Source of the DNA: Edaphobacter sp.
GTDB lineage: Bacteria > Acidobacteriota > Terriglobia > Terriglobales > Acidobacteriaceae
Assembly: GCF_028283685.1 (NCBI RefSeq)
Contig: NZ_JAPWKF010000005.1
Location: 62,001 to 126,000, forward strand
Direction of reading: 5' to 3'
Length of the DNA stretch: 64,000 bases
In this document: piece by piece, positions 18,836 through 28,759 of the stretch
Layout of the letters: every line of letters begins with the position of its first letter
Numbering within the stretch: the stretch's first letter is position 1
The notes under the pieces: generated by a model
What the model was told of the DNA's origin: nothing
The model's input: only the letters and a program-made list of their open reading frames with translations
Database searches by the model: none
Program-made: the position numbers and the translations under genes

Positions 18836-21004
18836 ATGAGAGTCTATTCAGGAACCGACATTCGCAATGTGGCTGTTGTGGGGCATGCGCATTGCGGGAA
18901 GACCTCGTTGATTGCGGCGATGTTGCATGCGGCGAAGATGACACCCGAGTTGGGAAGGGTGGAAGACGGCTCTGCCGTCACGGCCTATGACGACGAGGAG
19001 GTGGCACGGCAGACGACGATGGCTAACGCCGTGGCCTTCGCGGAGTGGAGCGGAGTGAAGGTCAATCTCGTCGACACGCCTGGATTTCACATGTTCGTTC
19101 ATGAAGCGCGCGCTGCGATGATGCCGGTGGAGTCCGCGCTGATTGTGGTCAATGCCTGCTCAGGCGTGGAGACGATGACGGATCGCGTGTGGAAGTATGC
19201 GACGGAGATCGCGCTGCCCCGGGCGATTGTCGTGAACCAGGTCGATCATCCCAAGGCGGACTGCGGTGTTGGTCGGCAGCAGATGATTGATGCGATGCAG
19301 GCACGATGGGGACGCCAGGTCGTTCCGGTCGAGTTGCCGATCATCGACGACAAGGGCTTTCACGGTGTCGTGGATCTTGTGACGATGAAGGCTTTTTTTT
19401 ACCAGCCTGATGGAAGCGGCCGAGGTGAGCCGGATGCAATCCCGTCAGCGTTTGAGCGCGATGCTCAGAAGGCGCATGAGCAACTGGTGGAGCTTGTCGC
19501 CGAAGGAAAGGACGAGCTGATGGAGGAGTTCTTTCGCGAGGGCACGATTCCCGAAGAACATCTTGTCGCGGCTCTGCATGACGCCATCCGAGAGGATCGG
19601 GTTTTCCCTGTTCTCTATACCAGCGGTCTGCGTAACGTCGGCACGGACCATCTGCTGGACTACCTGAAGCTTTATGCCCCAGCGCCGTCGGAACGAGTGC
19701 CGATTGCTGCGCGTGCGGCACGCATGGCGCCAGCCGGTCACGATGGAGAGGCGAAGGTTGCCGATGCTCTTGCCGCGCTGGCGCACGAAGAGATGGTGAT
19801 GCGGCCCATGGATGACAAGGAGCCCCTGGCCCTCTATGTCTACAAGACGATGTCCGATCCTTTCACCGGAAAGATCTCTTTCTTTAAGGTGGTCAGCGGC
19901 GTGGTAAAGAACGACATGACGGTACAGAATTTCACACGCCATGAGGCGGAGAGGCTGACTCATCTCTCCGTGATGCAGGGACGGAGGGCTGCAGAGATTC
20001 CGGAGCTGCACGCCGGTGATCTGGGTGCGGTGCCCAAGCTGCGCACAACCATGAGTGGAGATACGCTGGGCGATCGATTGCACGAGATCTTTCTGGAGGC
20101 TGTCGCTGCGCCCGAGCCGGTGATGACCTATGCGATTGAACCGAGGTCACGCGCCGATGAAGATAAGCTGGCGCCTGCGCTGCACCGCCTGATGGAAGAG
20201 GATCAGATGCTGCGCTTCTATCGCGATCCGCAGACGAACGAGTTCCTGGTGGCTGGCGCCGGACAGACGCATATTGAAGCGTTGGTTTCGAAGCTGAAGA
20301 AGCGTTACCACACGGAGGTCATGCTCAAGGCGCCGAAGGTGCCTTATCACGAGACCATTCGCGGCCATGCGGAGGCGCAGGGACGCCACAAGAAACAGAC
20401 TGGAGGGCACGGACAGTTCGGTGATTGCAGGATTCGCATGGAGCCGCTTCCGCGAGGCAGTGGCATTGTCTTTGCCAACGAGATCTTTGGCGGCTCTATT
20501 CCCAGGCAATTCGTGCCTGCAGTGGAGAAGGGAATTCACGAGTCTGCGGCGAGAGGATTTGTTGCGGGATACCCTGTCGTCGACTTCAAGGTGACGGTCT
20601 TTGACGGAAGCTATCACGATGTTGATTCCAGCGAGATGTCATTCAAGCTGGCGGCTCGTATTGCCTTCCGCAAGTGCATGGAGCAGGCGAAGCCGGCGCT
20701 GCTGGAGCCGGTGATGCGCGTGGAGATTGAGGCTCCGGAGGAGTTTGCCGGGGCTCTGATGGCAGATCTGAACAGTCGCCGGGGTCGTGTTCAGGGATTG
20801 GAAAGCACGGTAGGGGCAACGGCGATTCGTGCCGAGGTTCCGATGTCCGAGATGCTCAGCTATGGGACGATACTGACGTCGATGACGCAGGGCCGTGGAA
20901 GCTTTCGTATGGAGGTGGATCATTACGACGTTGTGCCGCAGCAGTTGACGGAGAAGATTGTTGCTTCGGCGAAGAGGCCGGCCAGTGAGGAAGAGGAGAG
21001 CTAA
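18836..21004 (+). CDS. fusA2: EF-G-like translation GTPase (EF-G2 type)
   Basis: A 722-residue protein with all five EF-G domains. The GTPase motifs deviate: G1 is GHAHCGKT instead of GHIDAGKT, G3 is the normal DTPGF, and G4 is NQVD instead of NKMD. Domain IV keeps TGGHGQFGD and the GYPVVDFKVTVFDGSYHDVDSS block. These features fit the EF-G2/EF-G-like subgroup found beside the main EF-G in many bacteria, whose role (recycling, ribosome-associated or other) varies. RBS GGGAGG precedes the ATG. Confidence 0.85.
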   Translation: MRVYSGTDIRNVAVVGHAHCGKTSLIAAMLHAAKMTPELGRVEDGSAVTAYDDEEVARQTTMANAVAFAEWSGVKVNLVDTPGFHMFVHEARAAMMPVESALIVVNACSGVETMTDRVWKYATEIALPRAIVVNQVDHPKADCGVGRQQMIDAMQARWGRQVVPVELPIIDDKGFHGVVDLVTMKAFFYQPDGSGRGEPDAIPSAFERDAQKAHEQLVELVAEGKDELMEEFFREGTIPEEHLVAALHDAIREDRVFPVLYTSGLRNVGTDHLLDYLKLYAPAPSERVPIAARAARMAPAGHDGEAKVADALAALAHEEMVMRPMDDKEPLALYVYKTMSDPFTGKISFFKVVSGVVKNDMTVQNFTRHEAERLTHLSVMQGRRAAEIPELHAGDLGAVPKLRTTMSGDTLGDRLHEIFLEAVAAPEPVMTYAIEPRSRADEDKLAPALHRLMEEDQMLRFYRDPQTNEFLVAGAGQTHIEALVSKLKKRYHTEVMLKAPKVPYHETIRGHAEAQGRHKKQTGGHGQFGDCRIRMEPLPRGSGIVFANEIFGGSIPRQFVPAVEKGIHESAARGFVAGYPVVDFKVTVFDGSYHDVDSSEMSFKLAARIAFRKCMEQAKPALLEPVMRVEIEAPEEFAGALMADLNSRRGRVQGLESTVGATAIRAEVPMSEMLSYGTILTSMTQGRGSFRMEVDHYDVVPQQLTEKIVASAKRPASEEEES

Positions 21005-21072
21005 AGAAGCAAAGATAACGAGGGCCCAGATGCGCAATGCACGTCCAGACAAATTTGGAGAGGAGTCTTAAT

Positions 21073-22275
21073 ATGTCGAGTTCGATCTTGGAAAACGTGA
21101 TGAGCTTTCTTGGGCCACAGGTTTCGGGGGCTCTCGCCTCGCAGATGGGCGAGTCGAGTGATACGGTTCAGCGCGGACTGGAGGGCGGAGCGGCAGCGAT
21201 GCTGTCGGGGCTCGTCGCCAAGTCGGGCGAACCGGGGGTTATGAATCAGATCTTTGAGATGCTCACCGGACCGCAGACCTCGGGAGCCATATCAGGGTTG
21301 ATTGCGAATCCTGTCTCTGCGATCACGGGAGCAGGTGCTGCCTCGCCCCTGATGGACCTGGGCAGCAAATTTCTCTCTCTGATCTTTGGCACACGCATGG
21401 GCGCGGTGACGGACGCGATCGGGCAGTACTCCGGCATGGGAGCCGGAAAGGCAGGATCTCTTCTCACCATGGCCGCCCCATTGGTGCTGGGGGGATTGAG
21501 CAAGTTCATCAGTAGCAATCATGCGAGTCCTGCGGCGCTGGTTGGAGCATTGGAGGATGAAGCGCCCCGCCTGCAGGGGCTGTTGCCCGCTGGATTTCGC
21601 AGCCTGCTAAGTGGTTTGCCGGGGACGTCTGTGGCTGCATTGCCAGAACAGGCTGCGAAGACGACCAGTAAATGGCTTTGGCCGGTTGTTTTGCTGGCGG
21701 CGTTGCTGCTACTGGGGCTGTGGTTCTCCAATCGCGGAAAAGAGCCGGTGAAAGAAGGTATGCAGAGCACTGCCGACGCGACGTCCTCTGCCGCTTCATC
21801 GGCGATGGCGTCACTCGGCAACTTCTTCAAGACCTCTCTGCCCAATGGCGTGGAATTGAATATTCCTGAGTTCGGCGTCGAAAATAAACTTATCTCCTTC
21901 CTCAAAGACGATTCGAAGCAGGTCGATAGCACGACGTGGTTCAACTTTGATCGTCTGACGTTCGACACCGGCAAAGCGACATTGCAGCCGACATCCCAGG
22001 AGCAGCTGAATAATATTGCCGAAATTCTGAAGGCCTATCCGAAGGTGAATCTAAAGCTTGGAGGCTACACCGACAATACAGGGGATGCCTCCGCGAATAT
22101 GGCGCTTTCCGCCGCGCGTGCGAAGAACGTGATGGATGCACTGGTGGCAAAGGGGATCGATGCTTCGCGGTTGGAGTCCGAAGGGTACGGCGATCAGTAT
22201 CCGGTTGGCGATAACAGCACGGAGGAAGGTCGTCAGGCGAATCGCAGAATTGCATTGCGAGTCACGCAAAAATAA
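21073..22275 (+). CDS. DUF937-OmpA fusion, cell-envelope protein
   Basis: A 400-residue protein. Residues about 1-180 are small-residue-rich helices of the DUF937 type (with GGAAAMLSGLVAKSGEPG). One membrane helix follows at about 201-218 (LWPVVLLAALLLLGLW), then a linker and a C-terminal OmpA domain (about 300-400) with FDTGKATLQPTSQEQLNNIA and GYTDNTGDASANMALSAARA, which binds peptidoglycan. So it likely sits in the inner membrane with OmpA in the periplasm. Start at the ATG at 21073, supported by GGAGAGGAG just upstream; an earlier ATG at 21037 is not. Confidence 0.8.
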   Translation: MSSSILENVMSFLGPQVSGALASQMGESSDTVQRGLEGGAAAMLSGLVAKSGEPGVMNQIFEMLTGPQTSGAISGLIANPVSAITGAGAASPLMDLGSKFLSLIFGTRMGAVTDAIGQYSGMGAGKAGSLLTMAAPLVLGGLSKFISSNHASPAALVGALEDEAPRLQGLLPAGFRSLLSGLPGTSVAALPEQAAKTTSKWLWPVVLLAALLLLGLWFSNRGKEPVKEGMQSTADATSSAASSAMASLGNFFKTSLPNGVELNIPEFGVENKLISFLKDDSKQVDSTTWFNFDRLTFDTGKATLQPTSQEQLNNIAEILKAYPKVNLKLGGYTDNTGDASANMALSAARAKNVMDALVAKGIDASRLESEGYGDQYPVGDNSTEEGRQANRRIALRVTQK

Positions 22276-22301
22276 CGCTCAGCGCTTCTGTGGATGACCG
22301 G

Positions 22302-22332
22302 GGATGGCGGCCGGATCTGGGTGCCGCCATCC
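22302..22332. terminator. terminator-like hairpin after the OmpA-fusion gene
   Basis: GGATGGCGGC and its perfect complement pair across an 11-nt loop, 27 bp after the stop codon. No T-tract follows. Confidence 0.45.
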
Positions 22333-22480
22333 GCAGCGAGTGCTCTGCCTGCTGGAACCCAACCAACGCAGGGGTGTATTCCCGCATCTCTCAAAGAGTG
22401 GTGGGGCGGCTCGTTTTTTGCGTGTTGCGGCCTATCATGAGATAACCGCAACAAAATAAAAAGCGAAGCGTAGCAAGACT

Positions 22481-24307
22481 ATGAGTGAACGACCGACCTC
22501 TACAAAGGCCTCGAGCCCGTGGATGGAGCGCCTGCAGGCGCTCCGTAATGTACCGCCTGTGCTCCGTATCCTGTGGGATTCCGGGCCCTGGGTGGTGACC
22601 TGGGGCTTGATTCTGCGCCTCTTTGTTGCGCTGCTTCCGTTCGCGATCGCCAAGATCGCCGGATACATCCTCAACGGTATCTCCGACGGTCTACGTGGTA
22701 AGACGTTACCGCAACACTTTTGGTATCTGGTTGCTGCGGAAGTTTGCCTGAACGTCCTGCTTGGCTTGCTCATGCGAGCCATCGACTATACAGACGCCCT
22801 TCTCGCCAACCGCTACACACAACTGGTCAGCGTTCGTGTGATGGATCAGGCGGCGAAGCTGGATCTGACGACCTACGAAGACCCGACCTTCTATGACAGG
22901 CTGGAGCGGGCGCGTGTGCAGGCCACCGATCGCCTGGTAATGATTCAGCAGATGGGGCGGCTGGTGCAACAGGTGATCACGACGATCTCCTTTTCGGCCG
23001 CACTGGCGCTGGCTTCACCATGGCTCGTCCTGCTTCTTCTTCTTGGCGTGCTGCCGTCGTTTCTTGGAGAAACGCACTTCGCTTTTCTTGGATACGCGAA
23101 AAACTTTCGCCAGACTACGGCCAAGCGGCAGATGGATTATCTGCGCCAGGTCGCGGGAAGCCGCGATGGCGCCAAAGAGGTTAAGCTCTTCGGCCTGCAT
23201 CGTTTCTTCACCGACCGCTTCAAGACGCTTGCTGACAAGATCTACATCGAGGATGTCGAACTCGCGCGCTCCAAGCTGGTGCTGGGCGGTCTGCTGGGAG
23301 TGGTGAGCACGCTTGGCTATTACGGCGCTTACATTTATGTGATCTGGAGAACGCTGGCGGGTCACTATGACATCGGCCAGTTCTACTTTTTGACGACCTC
23401 GATTCAACAGGCGAGCTCGAATCTGCAGCAGGTCTTCTCTACTGCGTCGGGCATTGCGGATCAGGCTCTCTTCCTTACGGATCTGCTGGCGTTCTTTGAG
23501 ATGAAGCCTACCGTGGATGCCAATCCAAACGGACGCAAGTTCCCGCAGACGATTGAAAAGGGCTTTGAGTTTCGCAACGTCTCTTTTGCTTATCCGGGAA
23601 CGACGCGCCGGGTTCTGAAGGACTTCAACATGATGCTGCGGCCGGGGGAGCGCATTGCCCTGATCGGCGAGAACGGGCAAGGCAAGACCACCGTGGTTAA
23701 GCTCATCACGCGGCTCTATGATCCGACCGAGGGACAGATTCTGTTGGAGGGCGTCGACCTGCGCGAATACTCCCTGGAAGATCTGCATCGCAACATCGGC
23801 GTGATCTTCCAGGACTTCGTGCGCTTTGAGATGACGGCACGCGAAAACATCGCGATAGGCCGCGTGGATAAACCACACTCGGAGTCGGATCTGGAGTCGG
23901 CGGCGCATAAGAGTCTTGCGGATACGGTGATCGGCAAGCTCTCCGGTGGATACGAACAGATGCTGGGTCGACGATTTGAGGGTGGTGTCGAACTCTCTGG
24001 CGGCGAGTGGCAGAAGATTGCGCTGGCGCGTGCGTATCTGCGCGATGCAGAGCTGCTTATACTAGACGAACCAACGGCGGCGTTGGACGCCCGTAGTGAG
24101 CTGGAGGTCTTCGAACGTTTTGCGGAGCTGACGCAGGGCAAGATGGCGCTCCTCATCTCGCATCGTTTTTCGACCGTTCGTATGGCGGATCGGATTGTGG
24201 TGCTCTCGGGCGGCCGTCTGATTGAAGAAGGAAATCATCAGCAACTGATGGCTGTTGGCGGAGTGTACGCTGACATGTTTGAGATGCAGGCCGCGAGCTA
24301 CCGCTAA
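22481..24307 (+). CDS. ABC transporter, fused permease and ATPase (exporter type)
   Basis: A 608-residue half-transporter with about six membrane helices in residues 30-330 and an ATPase domain. Walker A is GENGQGKTT near residue 396, signature LSGGEWQK near 505, Walker B LLILDEPTAALD near 527, and the switch His in LISHRFS follows. The GEWQ signature is found in bacterial lipid, peptide or drug exporters; the substrate is unknown. The glucan-synthase-like gene follows 58 bp downstream on the same strand, so export of a related product is possible but unproven. Confidence 0.88.
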   Translation: MSERPTSTKASSPWMERLQALRNVPPVLRILWDSGPWVVTWGLILRLFVALLPFAIAKIAGYILNGISDGLRGKTLPQHFWYLVAAEVCLNVLLGLLMRAIDYTDALLANRYTQLVSVRVMDQAAKLDLTTYEDPTFYDRLERARVQATDRLVMIQQMGRLVQQVITTISFSAALALASPWLVLLLLLGVLPSFLGETHFAFLGYAKNFRQTTAKRQMDYLRQVAGSRDGAKEVKLFGLHRFFTDRFKTLADKIYIEDVELARSKLVLGGLLGVVSTLGYYGAYIYVIWRTLAGHYDIGQFYFLTTSIQQASSNLQQVFSTASGIADQALFLTDLLAFFEMKPTVDANPNGRKFPQTIEKGFEFRNVSFAYPGTTRRVLKDFNMMLRPGERIALIGENGQGKTTVVKLITRLYDPTEGQILLEGVDLREYSLEDLHRNIGVIFQDFVRFEMTARENIAIGRVDKPHSESDLESAAHKSLADTVIGKLSGGYEQMLGRRFEGGVELSGGEWQKIALARAYLRDAELLILDEPTAALDARSELEVFERFAELTQGKMALLISHRFSTVRMADRIVVLSGGRLIEEGNHQQLMAVGGVYADMFEMQAASYR

Positions 24308-24365
24308 GCATTGATTGTTGGTGTTCGCAACGGACTGCGAGTGTTGAAAGGAATGGAAAGGATTA

Positions 24366-25295
24366 ATGGCCTTGTCTTCGGAAGATACGCACGTCTCGTC
24401 GCTGACGGCTCCTGTGCAGGAGACGCCGACGGTCGGCCTGCCGGAAGAGCCGTCCGTTACCGAAGCGGAGTTGCGATTCGCGGCAGACGCCTTGGCACGC
24501 ACGCTTCGCCTGGAGGCTCCGGGACAGCACTCCGATGCTGCTGCTCAGTATCTCGATGGTCTGCGCGCACGGCTTAAGGCCGCCACGCCGATGTGGAAGC
24601 AGGGCACCTCAACCACGGAGCTGACGCCAAAGCTTGAGCTGGTGGAGAGCGTTCGCATGTTTGAATCGGCCGCGCCCAAGGGAGATAGTGGGGCGGGAAT
24701 GTACCGGGATGTTCCACTGGCCGCCCTTCCTCCCGCAGGAAACCTGCCACAGGTCATTCACATCGCTGGAAGCTATCTGGCTGCTGCTGACGGTATCTGG
24801 TCGCGTGCATCGCTGGCGATCTTCATGGATCAGGTGCAGAAGCATGAACCTCTGCTGCTGCGAGAGATTCAGTTGCTGCCGGATGCTTTGAAGGTGGCGC
24901 AACTGGAGTTCATTCTGAATCGCGCGGATAAGGTCTTTGCCTCGGGCGAGATGCCGCCGATTGAGCGGTCTCCGTTTTCGGCGCCAATTCACAGCTTGCG
25001 GCGGATGAACCAGATTGAGTGGCGGGAGGTGCTGGAGCCACTGATTGTCTTTGACGCCGCGCTGCGCCAGGACCCGGTGGGGGCCTATGCGGCAATGGAG
25101 GAGGAGACGAGGGCGTCGTATCGAGTGCGTGTCGCGGAGCTCGCCCGGCACTCCGATACAAGCGAGCTGCAGACCGCTCAGGTTGCGCTGGAGCTGGCGC
25201 AGGCGGCATCCGAATCGATCATGGCGATGCTCGGATGGCGCGGCGCAAGTCGCACGTCGGCTACTACCTGGTTGCGGATGGCGTTCGCGAATTGA
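24366..25295 (+). CDS. N-terminal part of a cyclic beta-1,2-glucan synthase-like protein (frameshifted)
   Basis: 309 codons. The start has a good RBS (GGAAAGGA). Residues 1-280 match the helical N-terminal region of large GT84/Cgs-like proteins, with LREIQLLPDALKVAQLEFIL and, near the end, RVAELARHSDTSELQTAQVALELAQAA split by the line of homology. After about residue 284 the frame reads unrelated residues and stops at 25295, while the family continues (DARMARRKSHVGYYLV) in another frame. So this and the next entry are most likely one gene broken by a 1-2 base indel between about 25205 and 25230, or by a sequencing error. Confidence 0.7.
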   Translation: MALSSEDTHVSSLTAPVQETPTVGLPEEPSVTEAELRFAADALARTLRLEAPGQHSDAAAQYLDGLRARLKAATPMWKQGTSTTELTPKLELVESVRMFESAAPKGDSGAGMYRDVPLAALPPAGNLPQVIHIAGSYLAAADGIWSRASLAIFMDQVQKHEPLLLREIQLLPDALKVAQLEFILNRADKVFASGEMPPIERSPFSAPIHSLRRMNQIEWREVLEPLIVFDAALRQDPVGAYAAMEEETRASYRVRVAELARHSDTSELQTAQVALELAQAASESIMAMLGWRGASRTSATTWLRMAFAN

Positions 25296-28200
25296 AGGTA
25301 CGTGTCGGCTATCATCCGCCGATGCTGGAGAAGCTGCGCGATATCGTCCGCAGCTATAACGACGAATTCTATATCCTCGGCACGTTTGTGCTGGCGCTGT
25401 TATTGATCACGGCGATGATTCTGCCACTGGTGCCGCATAACGACTTCTGGCCGGTGATGGCGGCTCTGCTGCTTGCGTTGCTGCCTGCGACCCAGGGCGC
25501 CGTCGATCTGGTGAATGGCACGGTCACGACGCTGATGAAGACCGAGGCGCTTCCGAAGCTGGACTTTTCGAAGGCAATCCCTGCCGACGCCGCAACGCTG
25601 GTCGTCGTGCCCACGTTGTTGCTCAATGAAAAGCAGGTTGAAGAGCTGCTGGATGAGCTGGAGGCACGCTTCCTTTGCAATGAAGATCCGAATCTTCACT
25701 TTGCGCTGCTCACTGACATGCCGGACACGCGAGTCCGCCCGGCTGATCCGGACGAGGGATCCCTGGTTGATCTGGCGGCTCGGCTGATTGATGCCTTGAA
25801 TGTGAAGTACGCGGATCGCAAGGGCGGTTCATTCCTGCTGCTGCATCGTTATCGATCCTTCAACTCCCGCCAGGGTGTGTGGATGGGCTTTGAACGTAAG
25901 CGTGGAAAGTTGCTCGATCTGAATAAGCTTCTGCTGGGCGAGATGGATAACTTTCCGCGCAAGGCTGGCCCGCTGGGCGTGTTGGAGCGAATCTATTACG
26001 TCATAACGCTCGACTCCGACACACAGCTTCCGCGTGGAACGGCGGCGCGCATGGTGGGCACGATGGCGCATCCCCTGAATCGTGCGATCATCCATCCGCG
26101 GCTGCGAATTGTTACGGCGGGCTACGGTATTCTTCAGCCTCGTGTTGGTGTCAGCGTCTCGTCGGCCTCGCGTTCGCGCATGGCGGCGCTCTACTCGGGT
26201 GAGACGGGGTTCGATGTATATGCTCGAGCTGTCTCAGATGCGTATCAGGATCTCTTCGGAGAGGGCATCTTTACCGGGAAGGGCATCTATGATCTCAGTG
26301 CGTTCCATCGAGTGCTCGATCATCGCTTCCCGCGCAACGCCCTCCTGTCGCATGACCTGATTGAAGGGGCATATGCGCGTGCGGGACTGGTCTCGGACAT
26401 CGAAGTGATCGACGATTATCCTTCGCACTATTCGGCGCATACGCGTCGCAAGCATCGCTGGCTTCGCGGTGACTGGCAGATCCTGCGCTGGCTCTTCAAC
26501 TCGGTGCCGGATGAGTATGGACGCATTGTGCAGAATCCGATCAGCACGATCTCGCGCTGGAAGATTCTCGATAATCTTCGTCGCAGCCTGATCGAGCCGA
26601 TTACGTTTCTCCTGTTCGTCTTCGGATGGTTCTTCCTGCCCGGAGGCGCGCTGTACTGGACGCTTACGGTGCTGGTGCTCGTAATGCTGCCGGGAATCAT
26701 TCAGCTGGGCTTCAATCTTGCCAGGGCCTTGGTGAGTGGGAGCTTTGCTGCTGCGCGAGGAGCATTCATGACGATGCTCTCCTCGCTTGGCATCACGATG
26801 CTGAACCTGATCTTCCTGCCGCATCATATGCTGCTTTCGCTCGATGCGATTATTCGTTCGCTGAACCGCACCTATGTCTCAGGTAGAAATCTGCTCGACT
26901 GGGAGACGGCAGCACAGTCTGAATCAGGTGGCGGCGGGCGCGGCTCGCTAGACACCTATCTGAAGCTCTCTCCTGTGGTTGCCCTGACGATTGCTATGGG
27001 ACTGATTCTTGCGCGTCCGCAGGCTTTGCTGGCAGCTTCGCCGATTCTTCTGCTGTGGGCGCTGGCTCCCGCGGTCGTCTCGTGGCTGAACTCGCCTCCG
27101 CGTGCGGAGGAGGGGCCTCTGCAGGAGCAGGAACGCGACTTCCTCGAACGGCAGGCACTCCTCATCTGGCGTTACTTTGCGGAGTTCGGTGGCGCGGAGA
27201 ACCACTGGCTGATTCCTGACAACGTTGAAGAGAAGGACACGTTTCAGGTGCGCAAGTTGTCGCCGACGAATCTGGGGATGCTGATCAATGCGCGTCAGGC
27301 TGCGCATGAGTTTGGCTTTGTCATGACGGACTGGTTCGCCGAGGCAACACTCGGTACGCTGAACACCTACGAGAAGCTCGAGAAGCAGCGCGGCCATATC
27401 TACAACTGGTATGACATTGAGCGGCTTGAGGCGATCTCGCCGAAGATTGTTTCGGCAGTCGACAGCGGCAACCTGGCAGCTTCTCTGTATTCGCTGCATG
27501 CCGGCGCCATCGAGATGCTTCGAGCATCGCTGGTGCGCGATAGCGATCTGCGCCAGCTTGCCGGTTCCACCAAGTTCTCAGGCGCCGGAGATTGGGCGGC
27601 GCAGCAGGGCGTGCGGATCCGTGAGAGCTTCCAGGTCTTTTTAGAAGACTATGCCCCTTGGCTGCTGCCTCGATTCAGCGTATTGCTGCACCATGATGTT
27701 CTCGCCGATCTTCACAAGGTTCCTACGCTGCAGGCTGCTCCAAAGTTTGTAGCGGACCTTGAGGGAAGGCTTGTGGGAGTTCGAGGAAATCAGGTGGACG
27801 GATCTGATCTTGGCTCAGTGGTCGCGGAGTTGCAGGCGATACTGCCAACGGTTAAGGAACGGCTTACGAAGCTCACAGCGGATCTTGCCGAGATTGCTGA
27901 ACGCGCCGACAGATATGCGAATGCCATGGAGTACGGCTTCCTGCTGGTGAAGTCGCGTAAGCTGCTTTCGATTGGATATGACGGTGTAACGGGCGAGCTA
28001 TACGGCGCCTGCTATGACCTTCTGGCTTCCGAAGCGCGCATGGCTTTCTTTCTCGCAGTGGCCAAAGGCGATATCGGCCAGGAATGCTGGTTCCGCCTGG
28101 ATCGTTCCCACGTGCTTGCTAAAGGGCGTGCCTGCCTGGTTTCGTGGACGGGCACGATGTTCGAATACATGATGCCCGCGCTTTGGATGAAGCCCTATGC

Positions 28201-28759
28201 CAACACGCTGATTACCCGGGCGCTGGAATCGGCGGCGCGTATTCAGCAGGATTACGTGAAGCATATGCCGTGGGGTATCTCTGAGTCGGGTTTTGCGCGC
28301 ATGGATACCTCTGGCCGTTATGGCTACCAGGCGTGGGGAATCCCACAGCTCGCTTTGAAGTATGGTGCAGAAGATGGGCCGGTGATCTCGCCCTACTCGA
28401 CGTTTCTTGCGATGCAGATGATTCGTGACTCCGCGATTCAGAATCTTCACCGCATGGACGGAATGGGCTGGCTGGGAGAGTACGGCTTCTATGAAGCTGC
28501 GGATTATACCGAGGGACGCGAGCCTCGGATGGTTCGTTCCTGGATGGCACATCACCAGGGCATGAGCCTGCTCGCGCTCGCAAACCTGTTGCATGACGAT
28601 TGCTTCCGACGGTGGTTCCACGCCAATGCGATCGTGCGGGCGACGGAACTGCTGCTGCATGAAAAGCCACTTAGCAAGGAGTCGCGGGAGGCGCTTGAGG
28701 AGCCGGTTGTTGCCAAGCCGGGCTCTGCGCCTGCCGCACCCCATGCCCAGGTCGCTTAG
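25235..28759 (+). CDS. GT84 glycosyltransferase + glycoamylase-like domain (main part of the frameshifted synthase)
   Basis: 1174 codons in the frame following the break. HVGYYLVADG is at the start. Membrane helices lie near residues 48-90, 450-560 and 575-640. The glycosyltransferase core has TLDSDTQLPRGTA, FTGKGIYDLSAFHRVL, LSHDLIEGAYARAG and RRKHRWLRGDWQ, the GT84 motif set. The C-terminal third is the PF10091 glycoamylase-like domain with SYDGVTGELY-like and PWGISESGFARMD segments, ending at MRSWMAHHQGMSLLALANLL. Classical Cgs/NdvB enzymes are about 2,800 residues and finish with a GH94 phosphorylase domain; that domain is absent here, so the joined product would be about 1,470 residues. 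The stop overlaps the next gene's stop by 4 bp. Confidence 0.8.
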   Translation: MARRKSHVGYYLVADGVRELKVRVGYHPPMLEKLRDIVRSYNDEFYILGTFVLALLLITAMILPLVPHNDFWPVMAALLLALLPATQGAVDLVNGTVTTLMKTEALPKLDFSKAIPADAATLVVVPTLLLNEKQVEELLDELEARFLCNEDPNLHFALLTDMPDTRVRPADPDEGSLVDLAARLIDALNVKYADRKGGSFLLLHRYRSFNSRQGVWMGFERKRGKLLDLNKLLLGEMDNFPRKAGPLGVLERIYYVITLDSDTQLPRGTAARMVGTMAHPLNRAIIHPRLRIVTAGYGILQPRVGVSVSSASRSRMAALYSGETGFDVYARAVSDAYQDLFGEGIFTGKGIYDLSAFHRVLDHRFPRNALLSHDLIEGAYARAGLVSDIEVIDDYPSHYSAHTRRKHRWLRGDWQILRWLFNSVPDEYGRIVQNPISTISRWKILDNLRRSLIEPITFLLFVFGWFFLPGGALYWTLTVLVLVMLPGIIQLGFNLARALVSGSFAAARGAFMTMLSSLGITMLNLIFLPHHMLLSLDAIIRSLNRTYVSGRNLLDWETAAQSESGGGGRGSLDTYLKLSPVVALTIAMGLILARPQALLAASPILLLWALAPAVVSWLNSPPRAEEGPLQEQERDFLERQALLIWRYFAEFGGAENHWLIPDNVEEKDTFQVRKLSPTNLGMLINARQAAHEFGFVMTDWFAEATLGTLNTYEKLEKQRGHIYNWYDIERLEAISPKIVSAVDSGNLAASLYSLHAGAIEMLRASLVRDSDLRQLAGSTKFSGAGDWAAQQGVRIRESFQVFLEDYAPWLLPRFSVLLHHDVLADLHKVPTLQAAPKFVADLEGRLVGVRGNQVDGSDLGSVVAELQAILPTVKERLTKLTADLAEIAERADRYANAMEYGFLLVKSRKLLSIGYDGVTGELYGACYDLLASEARMAFFLAVAKGDIGQECWFRLDRSHVLAKGRACLVSWTGTMFEYMMPALWMKPYANTLITRALESAARIQQDYVKHMPWGISESGFARMDTSGRYGYQAWGIPQLALKYGAEDGPVISPYSTFLAMQMIRDSAIQNLHRMDGMGWLGEYGFYEAADYTEGREPRMVRSWMAHHQGMSLLALANLLHDDCFRRWFHANAIVRATELLLHEKPLSKESREALEEPVVAKPGSAPAAPHAQVA

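Noticed and set aside
25200..25240. Programmed frameshift in the glucan synthase
   Set aside because: No slippery sequence or downstream pseudoknot seen; an indel or read error is simpler.
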